DNA of 64,000 nucleotides. It comes from Macrotis lagotis. Taxonomy: Eukaryota; Chordata; Mammalia; Peramelemorphia; Peramelidae. The notes beneath the pieces are model-generated. The model was not told the origin of the DNA. It searched no databases and saw nothing but the letters and a program-made list of their open reading frames with translations. The DNA lies in the NCBI RefSeq assembly GCF_037893015.1, contig NC_133658.1, positions 16,479,249 through 16,543,248 of the forward strand, given 5' to 3'. The position numbers were made by a program, and so were the translations under genes. This document shows, piece by piece, positions 52,043 through 62,734 of this stretch (the stretch's first letter is position 1; each line of letters begins with the position of its first letter).

Positions 52043-52310
52043 GGGGGGGGGGGGGCGGCAGTGCAGTGGATACAGTTCCAGACCTGTAGTCAAGAAGACC
52101 TAGTTCTAATCCAGTCTAAGATACTCCCTAGCTGTGCAACCCCTGAGCAAATCCCTTAACCTCCATCTGCCTCAGTTTTCTTAGCAGTGAAATAGGGATG
52201 ATAATAGTAATAAAAACAATAATAAAAGCCTCCCAACTAGATAATGTTTTTGAGACCTAGAAAAAAAGTCGGATCTTAATAAATATTTATTCTCTTCCCA
52301 TATCTTTATC
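52043..52310 (+). repeat. G13 run followed by MIR-like SINE
   Basis: G13 at 52043-52055, then GCAGTGCAGTGGATACAG, CTGTGCAACCCCTGAGC, CTGCCTCAGTTTTCTTAGC, ATAGGGATGATAATAG and ATCTTAATAAATATTTATTC in sense MIR order. Confidence 0.55.
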
Positions 52311-52379
52311 AATATGTTTGTAACCAAAAGCAAAGGTTAGCACTAGATGATACCTCTGAAATCATGGGACCCAAACCTT

Positions 52380-53505
52380 TCATTTATTTTTTCAAGGTAA
52401 TAGTCTTTGATCTTTGTTCAAACTCCACAGTTCTTTCTCTGTATACAGATAGCATTCTCAGTCACAGAAACCCCCAAATTATGCCTGATTGTTGCACTCT
52501 TGGAATGAGCGAGTCCATCAAGGTTGATCATCGCCCCCATGTTGCTGTTAGGGTGTACAGTGTTCTTCTGGTTCTGCTCATCTCACTCAGCATCAGTTCA
52601 TGCAAATGCCTCCAGGCTTCCTTGAATTCCCATCCCTCCTGGTTTCTAATAGAACACTAGTGTTCCATGACATACATAGACCACAGTTTGTTAAGCCATT
52701 CCCCAATTGAAGGACCTTCACTTAAATTCTAATTCTTTGCTACCACAAACAGGGCTGCTATGAATACTATTGTATAAGTGATATTTTTACATTTTTTCAT
52801 CAACTCTTCAGAATATAGACCCAGTAGTAGTAGTATTGCTGGATCAAAGGGTATGCATATTTTTGTTGCCCTTTGGGTGTAATTCCCAATAGCTCTCCAG
52901 AAAGGTTGGATGAGTTCACAGCTCCACCAACAATGTATTAGTGTCCCATATTTCCCACATCCCTTCCAACATTGATCATTGTCCTTTCTGGTCATATTGC
53001 CCAATCTGAGAAGTGTGAGGTGGGTACCTCAGGGATGCTTTAATTTGCATTTCTCTAAGTAGTGATTTAGAGTGATTTTTCATATGACTATGGATTCCTA
53101 TAAATTGCCTTTGCATATCCTTTGACCACTTGTCAATTGTGGAATACTTTGTCTTTTTAAAAATTTGACTCAGTTCTCTGTATATTTTAGAAATGAGTCC
53201 TTTGCGAGAAATACTAGTTGTAAAAATTGTTTTCCCAATTTACTACATTTCTTTTGATCTTGGTTACAGTGGGTTTTGTTTGTGCAAAAGCTTTTTAATT
53301 TAATGTAATCAAAATTATCTAGTTTGTTTTTAGTGTCGTTCTCCATCTCTTCCTTGTACATAAACTGCTTCCCTTTCCATAGATCTGACAGGTAAATCAC
53401 TCCTTGATCTCCCAGTTTGCTTATAATAATTGTTTTTTATGTCTAAATCCTGTGTCCATTTTGCTCTTATCTTGGTATAGGGTGTGAGGTCCAACCTTCT
53501 CATTT
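52380..53505 (-). mobile_element. L1, 5'-truncated (ORF2 C-terminus and 3'UTR), antisense
   Basis: Best-preserved L1 in the window. Minus-strand frames at 52729-53004 and 53170-53400 encode pieces of the ORF2 C-terminal third (DNDQCWKGCGKYGTLIHCWW, CKNITYTIVFIAALFVVAKN, LKSFCTNKTHCNQDQKKCSK). The CWxC...LIHCWW segment is diagnostic. Three frame segments with intervening stops show it is inactive. It is truncated at about 53505. Confidence 0.92.
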
Positions 53506-53805
53506 AAAGAGGAGCTAAATGGCACTGGTAAAAGGGCAGCAATTTCCCCAGTTGGTGAAGCCCTGGCCAAATCAAGGCACTCAATCCCTTATCCTATGCA
53601 CCTTCCTCCCCCTACCCCATAATAATTTCAGCAAAGTAGGAGAAGCCAGCGGGCACATGCTGAGGAAGCCAAATCCAAGAGGTTCACAGCAACAGGAGGA
53701 GACAGGCAGCCACCATACTGGAGCAGCTAGGTGATTGATTTCTCAAGGCAAGGTCCCCCTAAGTACTGGTAGAGAAGCTCCCTCATTCCCTGAATCTACA
53801 GTGGC
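53506..53805. other. Intronic, unassigned
   Basis: A 71-codon plus frame (53519-53734) has no domain. No repeat recognised. Confidence 0.35.
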
Positions 53806-54045
53806 CTTCAATACCTTGAAATACTTGTCTACTCATTTCATCTATGTTTTGTTTTACTTATTATTATATATGCTGTTTTTCATCACTGTAGAATATAAGT
53901 TCTCTTAGGGAAGAGATCCTCAGTGTCCAGCAAAGCAACAGGCACATGGAAGGTATCTAGCATCCTGGGAACATAGATACAAAGCTGGACCTTGGCGGTC
54001 CCCATTTTGCACATGAGAAAATTCCCAAAGGTCATATAGTCAGTC
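53806..54045. repeat. L2 end (sense) and MIR fragment (antisense)
   Basis: 53806-53960: CACTGTAGAATATAAGTTCTC, AGGCACATGGAAGG (L2 sense). 53990-54045: CCCCATTTTGCACATGAG (MIR antisense). Confidence 0.42.
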
Positions 54046-54720
54046 AACAAGTATTGATTAAGTGCCTACTATGTGGTAAATGCTGAGGAAACTCTGAGAA
54101 AAAAGGCCCCAAACAAATAAATAAACCAGTTATTTCCTTCAAGGAGCTCACAGTCCAGTAGAAGCCCTTATTGTCATTTGTCCTTTGTTCTTGAAGACAA
54201 CCATGACATCAGGGAGGTGATGCCACGACAAGCAAGTGAAGTGGATTTGAGTGAGGTGGGAACTATGTGAAATCTCCTGCCTCACTTTCTCCTTCAGGCC
54301 AGATATGAAGCAGGATGACTGGATATGTTCATGGATGCGAAGTGATCAGGGTTAAGTGATTTGCCAAGGCCACATAGCTAATGTCAAGTGTCTGAGGTTG
54401 GATTTGAACTCAGGTCCTCCTGACTCCACTTTGCCACCTAGCTCTAGTGAAAGAGAACAATATTCAAAGAACTATATTCAATATGTCCAGAATTTGTATA
54501 AAAATATGAGAAATCAAAAGAGAGGGGAAATACTCAGAAGGAATGCATTAAGATGAAGGAGAATTGAGGAGGTAGGACTTTTTAACTGGGACTCAAAGGT
54601 AGACAGGGAACTGGGAACAAGAGATGAGGAGGCAGAAGGGAATCCTGGCAAAGGCGAACAGTCAGTGAAAACACCAGACCCTGGGACATGGAGTGTCAGC
54701 ATCAAGGAACAGCATGGCCA
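54046..54720 (-). repeat. L2, antisense, split by SINE-L
   Basis: 54050-54170: TATTGATTAAGTGCCTACTATG, CTTCAAGGAGCTCACAGTCC. It resumes 54450-54720: GGAATCCTGGCAAAGGCG, CATCAAGGAACAGCATGGCC. Confidence 0.58.
54172..54447 (-). mobile_element. SINE-L, antisense, inside L2
   Basis: TGTCCTTTGTTCTTGAAGAC, CATGACATCAGGGAGGTGAT, GTGGATTTGAGTGAGGTGG, CTCACTTTCTCCTTCAGG, TGGATTTGAACTCAGGTCC, GCCACCTAGCTC. Confidence 0.86.
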
Positions 54721-55555
54721 TTATAATAAATACCTTTACTTTGATCTTTTAAAATAATCATAATAAAATAAATGCCAGAGTCAATACTCAAGCCCAAATC
54801 ACTTGAATTGGACCTTCACTATAAGGATAAACCTATAAACCTCAGCTGTTGACATATCAAGTTAACCTTTATAAATCCTTTCTGCTCTTTGAATCTCAGT
54901 TTCTTCATCTGTAAAAATAGGGCATTGACTTAAATGGCCATCTGGATCCTACAGACCATGACTCTCCAGAGCCTGTCTTCTTCCATATTCAAATCAATGT
55001 CTCCTTTGGGTCCCAGAAATGCATACACCAACCCCTCTTCACCTCAGAAGCTGGTTTGATGAGTTTCTTTAGCCAAAAATCAAACAACAAAAAGCCATTT
55101 TGGCCAACAGAAATTCTGGTGATGAGTATCTATTGGCAAAGCTGTCCTGGCCCTCAGGTGATAGACACAGATCACTAGACTTTTCTGGGAGATTTGCCAA
55201 GTAAGACAGACCTATCAGAGTTTCAATTAAACTAGTATAGCCCCTGAGAACTCAGGACCACTTGCATTCCCTTTTTTACATGGATTTCATTTGGGGCAAT
55301 ATACTACAGATGAGTTATATCCATATGACATTCATTGTCATTTGGGTTTCCCACAATGTGGTTTTTCTGTGATCATGTGTTCCATGATTTACAACCACAT
55401 TAATTTTGAGAGACTAGGCAAGGGTGGGGGGAGGAGAATTACAAGCCTGTGATTTTACTGAAAAACTTCCAGTGTAGAAATTCACTCCACTGATGTATAA
55501 AAAGATTTAGTGTTGGAAGAGATATTGGAGGATATTAAGTCCACACTCCCCATTT
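54721..55555. other. Intronic, mostly unassigned
   Basis: 54885-54955 is a sense MIR-like 3' part (GAATCTCAGTTTCTTCATC, TGTAAAAATAGGGC). 55000-55555 shows nothing recognisable. Confidence 0.35.
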
Positions 55556-55559
55556 GTCT

Positions 55560-55932
55560 TTACAATGTTATCATTGCATGAATTCATCTCTTGATTTTGA
55601 TCCTTTCACTCTGAGTCAGTTCATACAAATCTTTCCAGATTTCTCTGAAACGATTCTCTTCATCATTTTTATGGTAAAATAATACTCCATTAAATTCATA
55701 TGCCATAATTTGTTTCGCTATTCTCTGGGAATGGGCACGCACTTAGTTTTCAGTTGTCATCAGAAAAATCACTGCTTTAAATATATTTATATCCATGAAT
55801 CTTTGTACTCTTTGACCTATTTGGGGTATAGACCTCTTAATAGTTTTGCTAAGTCAAAGGGTGGCTCCTTCAATAATGTCGGAGGCATAATCCCAAATTG
55901 CTTTTCAGAAATCTGGATCAATTTTAAATTCC
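55560..55932 (-). mobile_element. L1 3' end, antisense, diverged
   Basis: CACTCTGAGTCAGTTCATAC, TAAAATAATACTCCATTAAAT, GCCATAATTTGTTTCGCTATT, CTATTTGGGGTATAGACC and AAATTGCTTTTCAGAAATC follow 52560-52900 in order at lower identity. Confidence 0.72.
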
Positions 55933-56470
55933 TCATTTTTTAAAAAGGAGGAACTTATAGCTAAGAAAAGTTAACTCTTGTCCAGGTTGAGACAGCTAGT
56001 AAGTTTCAGAGGTAGGATTTGAACTCAGGTCTTCCTCTTCTATTACTTGCAATCTTAAGGAATTGCTTTAGGGACTGAGATGAGTACCTTGTTAATGGTC
56101 AGATAGATAGTATATGCTAGATTCCAGTTGTAAACCTAGGTTTGGGTGGAGCATTAAGTCTGGCTCACCAACTCCTATGCCAAACTGGTTCTCATTTTGA
56201 GATTATTATGGTTTTAATAAATGACTTTTGCTTCATGGAATTTCACAGAAAGCTTTGTGCACTTTTCCAAGAGTCTCATTGCCTACTCCTATGGAACTGG
56301 TGATATGGTGGTTAGAGTGCTGGACTTGGAGTGAATGTTTGAATCCTTATTCATAGGATTGTTAGCTGTGTGACCCTGGGAGGCACTTAACCTCTCAACA
56401 TCAATTTTTTCTTCTGTAACATAGGGATCGTTATAAGATAAAAGCATGAAACCTCATAGGATTGGTGAAT
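55933..56470. repeat. MIR fragments (antisense, then sense)
   Basis: 55945-56050: CAGGTTGAGACAGCTAGTAAG, AGGATTTGAACTCAGGTC (antisense). 56290-56470: GATATGGTGGTTAGAGTGC, GCTGTGTGACCCTGGG, CACTTAACCTCTCAAC, CATAGGGATCGTTATAAG (sense MIR). 56055-56285 is unassigned. Confidence 0.55.
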
Positions 56471-57365
56471 CAGATGAGATTTTATACGCACAGATATATA
56501 GGTTCACATATGTGGATGTATGCACACATATGTTGCTATTTACATGTGAATATGTATGCATATCTAAATAGAGCTCTTTACATTTTGAGAGTAATATAAA
56601 TTTAACCATTTATTATTATTATTATTATTAATGATAATTTTTATAAACAACTCTGGACCCAGTTAATTGTCCATCTGCAACATCTATGAAAAAATAGAAT
56701 TAGAGTTAGGGATATAGCTAGACAGACAGACAGCTAGAAATATGTAGGTGTGTATATACATAGAAAGATGAAAATAACAGGCTTCCCATCTATTAGCATG
56801 TGATGAATTGAACACTAGTCAATCTCCATTCATTTAGTCTTTTCCATAGGAATGACTAGGTGAGTCTCCTAAGTTGTCTCCTGGAGGAGATCCTGTGTCA
56901 ATAAGCTTTTGAATGCAGTAGAACCAGTATCTTCAACAAATGGGAAAATCTGGAGAATGTCACTTTATAAGGATTTGCACTTCAAATTGTAATTCATGAA
57001 GGATCTCCTCCATGGATTGGCCACAAAGAGCTGTTAGTGCAAATAATCAGAGAATTGTATTAATTAGCAGTAATATTAGTCCTATTGAGTATTTCTCCAA
57101 TGTCTTCTGGCATGAGAGTTGACATAGGTATGGATGAAGGGCATGCATGTGTATGTGTGTCACCCAAAGGGAGCACGAGTGGCTTGGGCTGGAGCATAAA
57201 ACCAAACCAAACCATCCAGAGCCATTGGGTGCAGTGAGAAGGGAAGACTACCTACTTCAGGACCCCTTGGTGATACAATCTATACAAATAAAGATAAGGA
57301 ACAAACACATTCAAGCTATGTGAGAGTTTGTGCATGGGGAGGAAATGGAATGAGTCTCACTCGTA
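56471..57365. other. Intronic, mostly unassigned, with short (ATT)n
   Basis: (TTA)n at 56609-56632 and ACACATATGT-rich sequence at 56490-56560. Nothing else recognised. Confidence 0.4.
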
Positions 57366-57369
57366 TCTG

Positions 57370-57545
57370 TGGGGTCCTTTCCATTTTTCAAAAGCTAATT
57401 CCACACAACTCTCTGATGTAGACCATGCCAGTATTATTCACCCAATTTGACAAATGATGAAATAAAAGCAGAGATGTTAAATTACTTGCCCAAGGTTATA
57501 CATCCAGGAAGGAAAGCAGATTAGGGTTCCAATTGCATCTACTTA
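57370..57545 (-). repeat. MIR, antisense
   Basis: AGCTAATTCCACACAACTCT, TGACAAATGATGAAATAAAA and AAATTACTTGCCCAAGGTTA in antisense MIR order. Confidence 0.55.
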
Positions 57546-57693
57546 AGCTAATTCTGGTGATGTTCTTACAGCTAGACTAGGAATTGGAAGTAAGAAAATG
57601 TGTCAATTTGCAGCTGAGAAGAAATGAAATGGGCTCTTTATTCAAATTATTGTGTGTACACTTATTAATGTAGGAAGGATTTAGGGGCTTGCC

Positions 57694-57848
57694 CTTTTTT
57701 GTTTATTTGTTTATTTTTGCTAGGCAGTGGGGTTAAGTAAATTGCCCAAGGTCACACAGTCAGGTAATTATTGTCTGAGCCGGATTTGAACTCAGGTCCT
57801 CCTGACTCCAGGGTTGGTGCTCTATCTACTGTGCCACCTCGCTGCCCC
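57694..57848 (-). mobile_element. SINE-S, antisense
   Basis: TTTTTTGTTTATTTG... A-tail complement, GCTAGGCAGTGGGGTTAAGT, GCCCAAGGTCACACAGTCAG, GGATTTGAACTCAGG, CTACTGTGCCACCTCGCTGC. Confidence 0.88.
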
Positions 57849-58290
57849 TTAAGTCTTGCCAAACACAGTTCTTAGTTCTAATACAAAAGCAAAATAGTTC
57901 ATTCCTTCAAGGAGCTTGCATTCTAATCAGAGGAGACAACACCTGTGGGAGAGCTCAGAATCAGGGTATATGGCAAGGCTGGTGGTTCTCTTCTATTTTA
58001 ACTTATAGGTTTGTATATTGTATCTACCAGGAGAATGTAAACTCTTTGAGGGCACAGGATCTTTTTTTAATTTTAATCCCCAATATCTAGTGCATTTATT
58101 TTTCTTTTTTTTTTTTTTTTGGTTGTTTGGTTTTTTTGCAAGGCAATGGGGTTAAGTGACTCGCCCAAGGCCACATGGCTAGGTAATCATTAAGTGTCTG
58201 AGGTCCGATTTGAACTCAGGTCCTCCTGACTCCAGGGCCAATGTTCTATCTTAATAGTGTGCTTGATAGGGGTTTAAAGGATTAGACTGG
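57849..58290. repeat. L2 ends (antisense, then sense) with nested SINE-S
   Basis: 57870-57950 antisense L2 (CTTCAAGGAGCTTGCATTC). 58010-58096 and 58255-58290 sense L2 (GGAGAATGTAAACTCTTTGAG, AATATCTAGTGCATTT), split by a SINE-S antisense at 58098-58252 (TTTTTTTGCAAGGCAATGGG, GATTTGAACTCAGGTCC), which lacks its last ~20 bp. Confidence 0.62.
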
Positions 58291-58725
58291 AATGAATTGA
58301 ATTCCACTTCATTAAATGTAGATTCAATTCACTCAGAAATGTGGAAGTAAATCTTGCACTTCCCTAAGAACATCAAAGCATCTCTGCCTCCTTGTTGCCT
58401 TGTACCTTAGCTCCCTAGCATCATTACACTAGCCTTGCCCACCATATTATTTTCATATACTTCTTATTCTCTTTTGCTTTTGCTGGTCACAGAGGTGACC
58501 TGGGCTATGCCAACCCAGGCCTCATTGTTACTGGGAGAATTCTGCTTTCAGCCCAAGCTTGTCCCAATAAGTCCCTGCTTCCCTAGATATGTCCTGTTCC
58601 TTAGGAGTCATTCTATCTGAAGGTCGTGTAGAAAATAATCTGAAGTCAAAAAAATGGAGTCTACAGAAAGTTGGAGATAAAGTGAAAAGCAAGCAAGCAA
58701 TAAATATTTATTAAGCATATATTAT
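58291..58725. other. Intronic, unassigned
   Basis: A 61-codon plus frame (58435-58620) lacks support. GAATGAATTGAATTCC and ATTCAATTC-type palindromes are minor. Confidence 0.35.
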
Positions 58726-58760
58726 TATCATCATCATCATCATCATCATCTTCATCATCA
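58726..58760. repeat. (ATC)n microsatellite
   Basis: TTATTATCATCATCATCATC-type triplets for about 35 bp with one interruption. Confidence 0.95.
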
Positions 58761-58879
58761 ATTGCCTGGATGTATGTAAGGCATTAATTTCCCATTTCCA
58801 TTATTCTATTGACAGAGATATACATTTGATGTTATTTAGAAACTTTTTCTATATCCAAGCAGAGAGGAAAACTGGGGTT

Positions 58880-59320
58880 CTTCTCCTACTATCACTCAGT
58901 TAGCATTGTGACCCTATGCAAGCCATTCATCCCATCAGCCTCAGATTCTTTAATTGTTAAAAGTAAGGAATAATAGCAAAGTATTCTTGAGATGCAGTAA
59001 GGCTCAAATAAGCTAATATATGTAAAATGATTTACACTTCAACAAGCCATATATGGCAGTCCCCAGAATTATAATAATGGCTAATATCATTAGAATATAT
59101 TATCCTTTTTATAAAACATTCTTCTCTGTATTACCATATTGGATCTCTGTGATCATCCTGAGAGGTAGCTATTATTATCATTTCTATTTAACAGATGATA
59201 AAACAGTCACAAAAGGGATGTAGCTAAAGGAGAATAAATGACTTGAACCAGGTCACATACTAGGAAGTGTTTGAGCTGGTACGGGAGCCCAGACTCTAGG
59301 TCTTGTCTCTTAGCCCCCGC
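58880..59320. repeat. MIR (sense) then MIR (antisense)
   Basis: 58885-59070: GCATTGTGACCCTATGC, GCCTCAGATTCTTTAATTG, GCTCAAATAAGCTAATATATG. 59100-59320: TATTATCATTTCTATTTAACAG, ATGATAAAACAGTCAC, GAACCAGGTCACATACTAGG. The facing pair could fold back. Confidence 0.52.
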
Positions 59321-59934
59321 CACCATCGCTAAATAGTACCAACTGCGGCGGCTCTGCTTAATATGACCAGTGGCTCTGGTTGGATGCCCTTCAAGGAAAG
59401 TAGACACTTCAAATACTGGTCTGGGTATTGATGCAGGATCTGAGGTTTCTACATCTCCAGGTGCCAGCACAGAATAGAACCCCAGCTTAGCTGGATCTGA
59501 TTCTCCATGTCTTTCATGCTTAAATTCAGAGGCAAGATCTGAAGGGTTTATTACCTACCCAGAGAACCCTCAATGACAGGGCAACTTCATTAAAAAATGG
59601 GGATTTTAATGGTACAGGAAATTTACATAAGCCTCTCCTGCTCCCTTTCCTGTTTTTTCCTGCTCTCTCCTCTGTTTACTAGCCTCTAGACCAGTAAATT
59701 TTCTAGAATTTTCATTCCTTGTCTTCTCCATAATTGTTCCCTTCATTCCTCATCAAAGTCAAAAATGAATTAAAGGGAAAGAGGGGTTAAAAATGAAAGA
59801 ATTACCTGCCAATCCCATCCTTGTCCTGTCCCTCCACCTCAAGTCTGGGGTTCAGATGCTTTGAAAAGCATCTATATGTGGGGAACTGGGAGCTGGTTTA
59901 TTTCTTGGTTTGCTCTGAAAATCCACACATACAG
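59321..59934. other. Intronic, unassigned
   Basis: An 87-codon minus frame (59207-59470) lacks a domain. Pyrimidine-rich around 59635-59750. No repeat recognised. Confidence 0.35.
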
Positions 59935-60062
59935 AGACATGTAGAATTTCTGAATTGAAAGTAACCTTTGAGGTCATCTGATCCAACCTGTAACTTCCTT
60001 TAAAATATTCCCAATAAGTAGTCACCCAGCTTTTCCTTGGAAATGCCCACTATAGAAAGTTG

Positions 60063-60063
<1 letters not shown>
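59935..60063 (-). repeat. CR1/L3-like relic, antisense
   Basis: GAATTGAAAGTAACCTTTGAG, GTCATCTGATCCAACCTG and AGTCACCCAGCTTTTCCTTG are the antisense counterparts of the 3' phrases at 38750-38860. Confidence 0.35.

Positions 60064-60064
<1 letters not shown>

Positions 60065-60109
<45 letters not shown>
60065..60109. repeat. (AC)22 microsatellite
   Basis: Uninterrupted AC dinucleotide run. Confidence 0.99.
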
Positions 60110-60111
<2 letters not shown>

Positions 60112-60194
60112 GAATATCTGTCTTCTCATCTTCTACCCATTACTCCTTGTTCTACCATTTCCTAACAATGACCCACTAATTTTTTCATTCACTC

Positions 60195-60338
60195 AACATA
60201 CAATTTCTCTTTCTCTGTTTGTCTCTAACTCATGTGTGTGTGTGTGTGTGTGTGTGTGTGCCGTTATCTCTGACTCTCTGTCTGTGTATATGTTTTTTAT
60301 CTCTCCTCCTTCTCTCCCTCTCTCACACACACTCTGAT

Positions 60339-60406
<68 letters not shown>

Positions 60407-60414
60407 CTCTCTCT

Positions 60415-60462
<48 letters not shown>

Positions 60463-60514
60463 ATCTATTTCTCTATAGCTTTGTCTGTCTGTCTCTGTCT
60501 CTCTTTCTTTTTCC
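60195..60514. repeat. Compound simple repeat (TG)n, (TC)n, (CATATA)8
   Basis: (TG)14 at 60233-60260, (TC)n at 60345-60414 and a hexamer CATATA repeated eight times at 60415-60462, then CT/GT-rich sequence. Confidence 0.98.
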
Positions 60515-60655
60515 TTTTTTTAAGGTTTTTACAAGGTAAATGGGGTTAAGTGGCTTGCCCAAGGCCACACAGCTAGGTCATTATTAAGTGTCTGAGGCCA
60601 GATTTGACTCTTGACTCCAGCACCAATGCTCTTTCCACTGCATCACCTAGCTGCC
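60515..60655 (-). mobile_element. SINE-S, antisense, inserted in CT repeat
   Basis: TTTTTTTAAGGTTTTTACAAG, AAATGGGGTTAAGTGGCTTG, GGCCACACAGCTAGGTC, CTTTCCACTGCATCACCTAG. CT/GT-rich repeat lies directly on both sides, so the element landed in (or seeded) the array. Confidence 0.9.
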
Positions 60656-60787
60656 TCTCTCTCTGTCTCTCTGTCTCTCTCTGTCTCTCTGTCTCTCTCT
60701 CTCTCTCTCTCTGTTTCTGATTCTGTTTCTGTCTCTGTCTCTGTGTGTTTTTATTCTCTTCTTTTCTCTCCCTGTCTTCCCTCTCTC

Positions 60788-60818
<31 letters not shown>

Positions 60819-60835
60819 GTCTCTCTCTCTCTCGT

Positions 60836-60895
<60 letters not shown>
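60656..60895. repeat. CT/GT-rich repeat passing into (CA)30
   Basis: CTCTGTCT-type units to 60832, then CA repeat 60837-60895 (about 59 bp). Confidence 0.98.
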
Positions 60896-60897
<2 letters not shown>

Positions 60898-62080
60898 ATT
60901 AAGTCCATGAATAGGACCCTATTCTGAGTGTAAGGGATAGAAAAAAAATATGATAAGTACATAGTCCATGATTCAAGGAGTTTTATTATTGGTGATATAG
61001 AATGGTAATCAGTCTATGGCATACACATAAAAGAAGGAGGAGACAGATCCTAATGATGGGAGCAAAGATAAACAAGACTCTCCAAGGACATTTGGGCAGA
61101 GAAGAGATACTTTCAGCTGGAATGGGGGAAGGGAAGAAGCTGAATTTTCCTTAATAACCGGATTTTTTTATAAACCCCAACCAGTTAAATTAGGTTCTGT
61201 CCATTTGCTTAGAGTCTATAATTGATGAAAATAACTGAGCATAGCCTGCCCTTCCTTATGAACCCTCCAAGCACCTGTCCATTTCTCGTTTTTCTTCCTC
61301 TCCTCCTTCCAACCAAGAGCCAAGGGACATCTTTTTGCTCCTGGAACTTCCTGGAAGAAAAAGTGTAGATGTCAAAGTCTTGCATTCCAAGAGAAAAACC
61401 AGCTATTTGTCTGACATTTCTGTCTTGAGGTCTTTGTTTTTGCCTCCCAACCTCCTCTAGCTCCCTCCCTAGATCCTTTAGGACTTAGGTATGTTTGGAG
61501 AAGGGGGTTACTTTCTAAACCAAGCAATAGCTTTTTCCCCTCCTGAAATGAACTTAGAGGGTACCACTCCTTCTTTCCCTTGAAATTGTTAGAACTCCAC
61601 ATGGAAACCTCCACGCCCATTTTGGTCCATATCAGTCCATTTTTCCTGGGAGAAGAATAGTCTACCCAAATTCTAGAATAGAACCACAGATCTTCTGAAG
61701 GGATTCTTAAAAGTTGTAATGTACAAGCCACTGACTTTATATCGAAGAATGTAAGTCTAGAAATATGAAGTGACTTACAATAGACATATTGAAAATAGGG
61801 GAAGAGTCAAAACTGGATCCTTCTCTCCTGACTTACATCCCAATTCTTTTCCCACCTGATTCCTTGATGCCACATGTCTCATTTTTTGTGATATTAATTT
61901 GGGAAGGAGAAAGACACATGACTAAGAAGTTGGTATTACTTTACCATGTCATTTATTTCATGGTTGAGTTTCCCAGATGGTCAGAAGAACAGATAATTCC
62001 TTTTATAAGTTTCATATCATGTCACAGCCATTATTTGATGAGGAAGACATAATTGCTACAGTCAAATATTTAAATGGCCG
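60896..62080. other. Intronic, unassigned
   Basis: About 1.2 kb with no repeat recognised. Open frames of 87-119 codons (for example 61372-61731 minus) show no domain, and two strands are open together. Candidate single-copy intronic DNA. Confidence 0.35.
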
Positions 62081-62084
62081 TCAT

Positions 62085-62500
62085 GTGAAAAGAAATAGGT
62101 TCTTTTGAAGCCCAGAGGATAGAACTAGAAGCAATGGGAGAAGTTCTCAAGAGGCAGATCGAGACCTAAGTTAAGGAAAAAACTGACTAATAATTGTTGT
62201 CATTGAGTCATTTTAGATGTGACTGATTATTTGTGACCTCATTTGGGGTTTTCTTGGCAAAGAGACTGGAGTGCTGTCATTTCCTCCTCCAGCTCATTTT
62301 ATAAATGAGGAAATTGGTATGAACAAAATGAAATGACTTGCCCAGGGTCATACACCTAAGTAAGTGCTTGAGGCTTTATTTGAACTTAGGAAGATGAGTC
62401 TTCCAAGTGCTTTATATACAATAATGCCGCCTAGCTGCCTGATTAATAATTAGGGCCATCCAAACATACAATGAGCTACTTCAAGAAGTAATGGATTTTT
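62085..62500 (+). repeat. CR1/L3-like relic, split by SINE-R
   Basis: CCCAGAGGATAGAACTAGAAG, AGTTCTCAAGAGGCAGATCG and TTAAGGAAAAAACTGACTAA run to 62195. AGGGCCATCCAAACATACAATG continues at 62452. A second copy of the first part is at 63350-63425. Confidence 0.45.
62196..62438 (-). mobile_element. SINE-R, antisense, with target-site duplication
   Basis: GTTGTCATTGAGTCATTTTAG, CTCATTTGGGGTTTTCTTGG, CAAAGAGACTGGAGTGCTG, CATTTTATAAATGAGGAAAT, CTTGCCCAGGGTCATACACC, GCCGCCTAGCTGC. CTGAYTAATAATT flanks it at 62183-62195 and 62439-62451. Confidence 0.9.
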
Positions 62501-62562
62501 TCTCCTTGGAGACAGATGTCATGTCAATCTGTGAAGAATTTATTAAGAGCTTATTATATGAC

Positions 62563-62727
62563 GACAGCTTGGTGGCACAGTGGATAGAGCATAGCTCTGG
62601 AGTCAGGGAGTCCTGAGTTCAAATTCAGCCTCAGACACTTGACTTTTACTAGCTGTATGACCTTGGGCAAAGGCCTTTGGAAGGAAGGAAGGAAGGAAGG
62701 AAGGAAGGAAGGAAGGAAGGAAGGAAA
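62563..62727 (+). mobile_element. tRNA-headed SINE ending in (GGAA)n
   Basis: GACAGCTTGGTGGCACAGTG, CTGAGTTCAAATTCAGCC, TGACCTTGGGCAAAGGCC, then (GGAA)12 at 62679-62726 instead of the usual A-rich tail. It interrupts an antisense L2 (62510-62562 and 62735 onward). Confidence 0.8.
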
Positions 62728-62734
62728 GAGAAAG

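Noticed and set aside
52729..53400. Minus-strand frames as host genes
   Set aside because: They are pieces of L1 ORF2 (CWKGC...LIHCWW and FIAALFVVAKN signatures) broken by stops.
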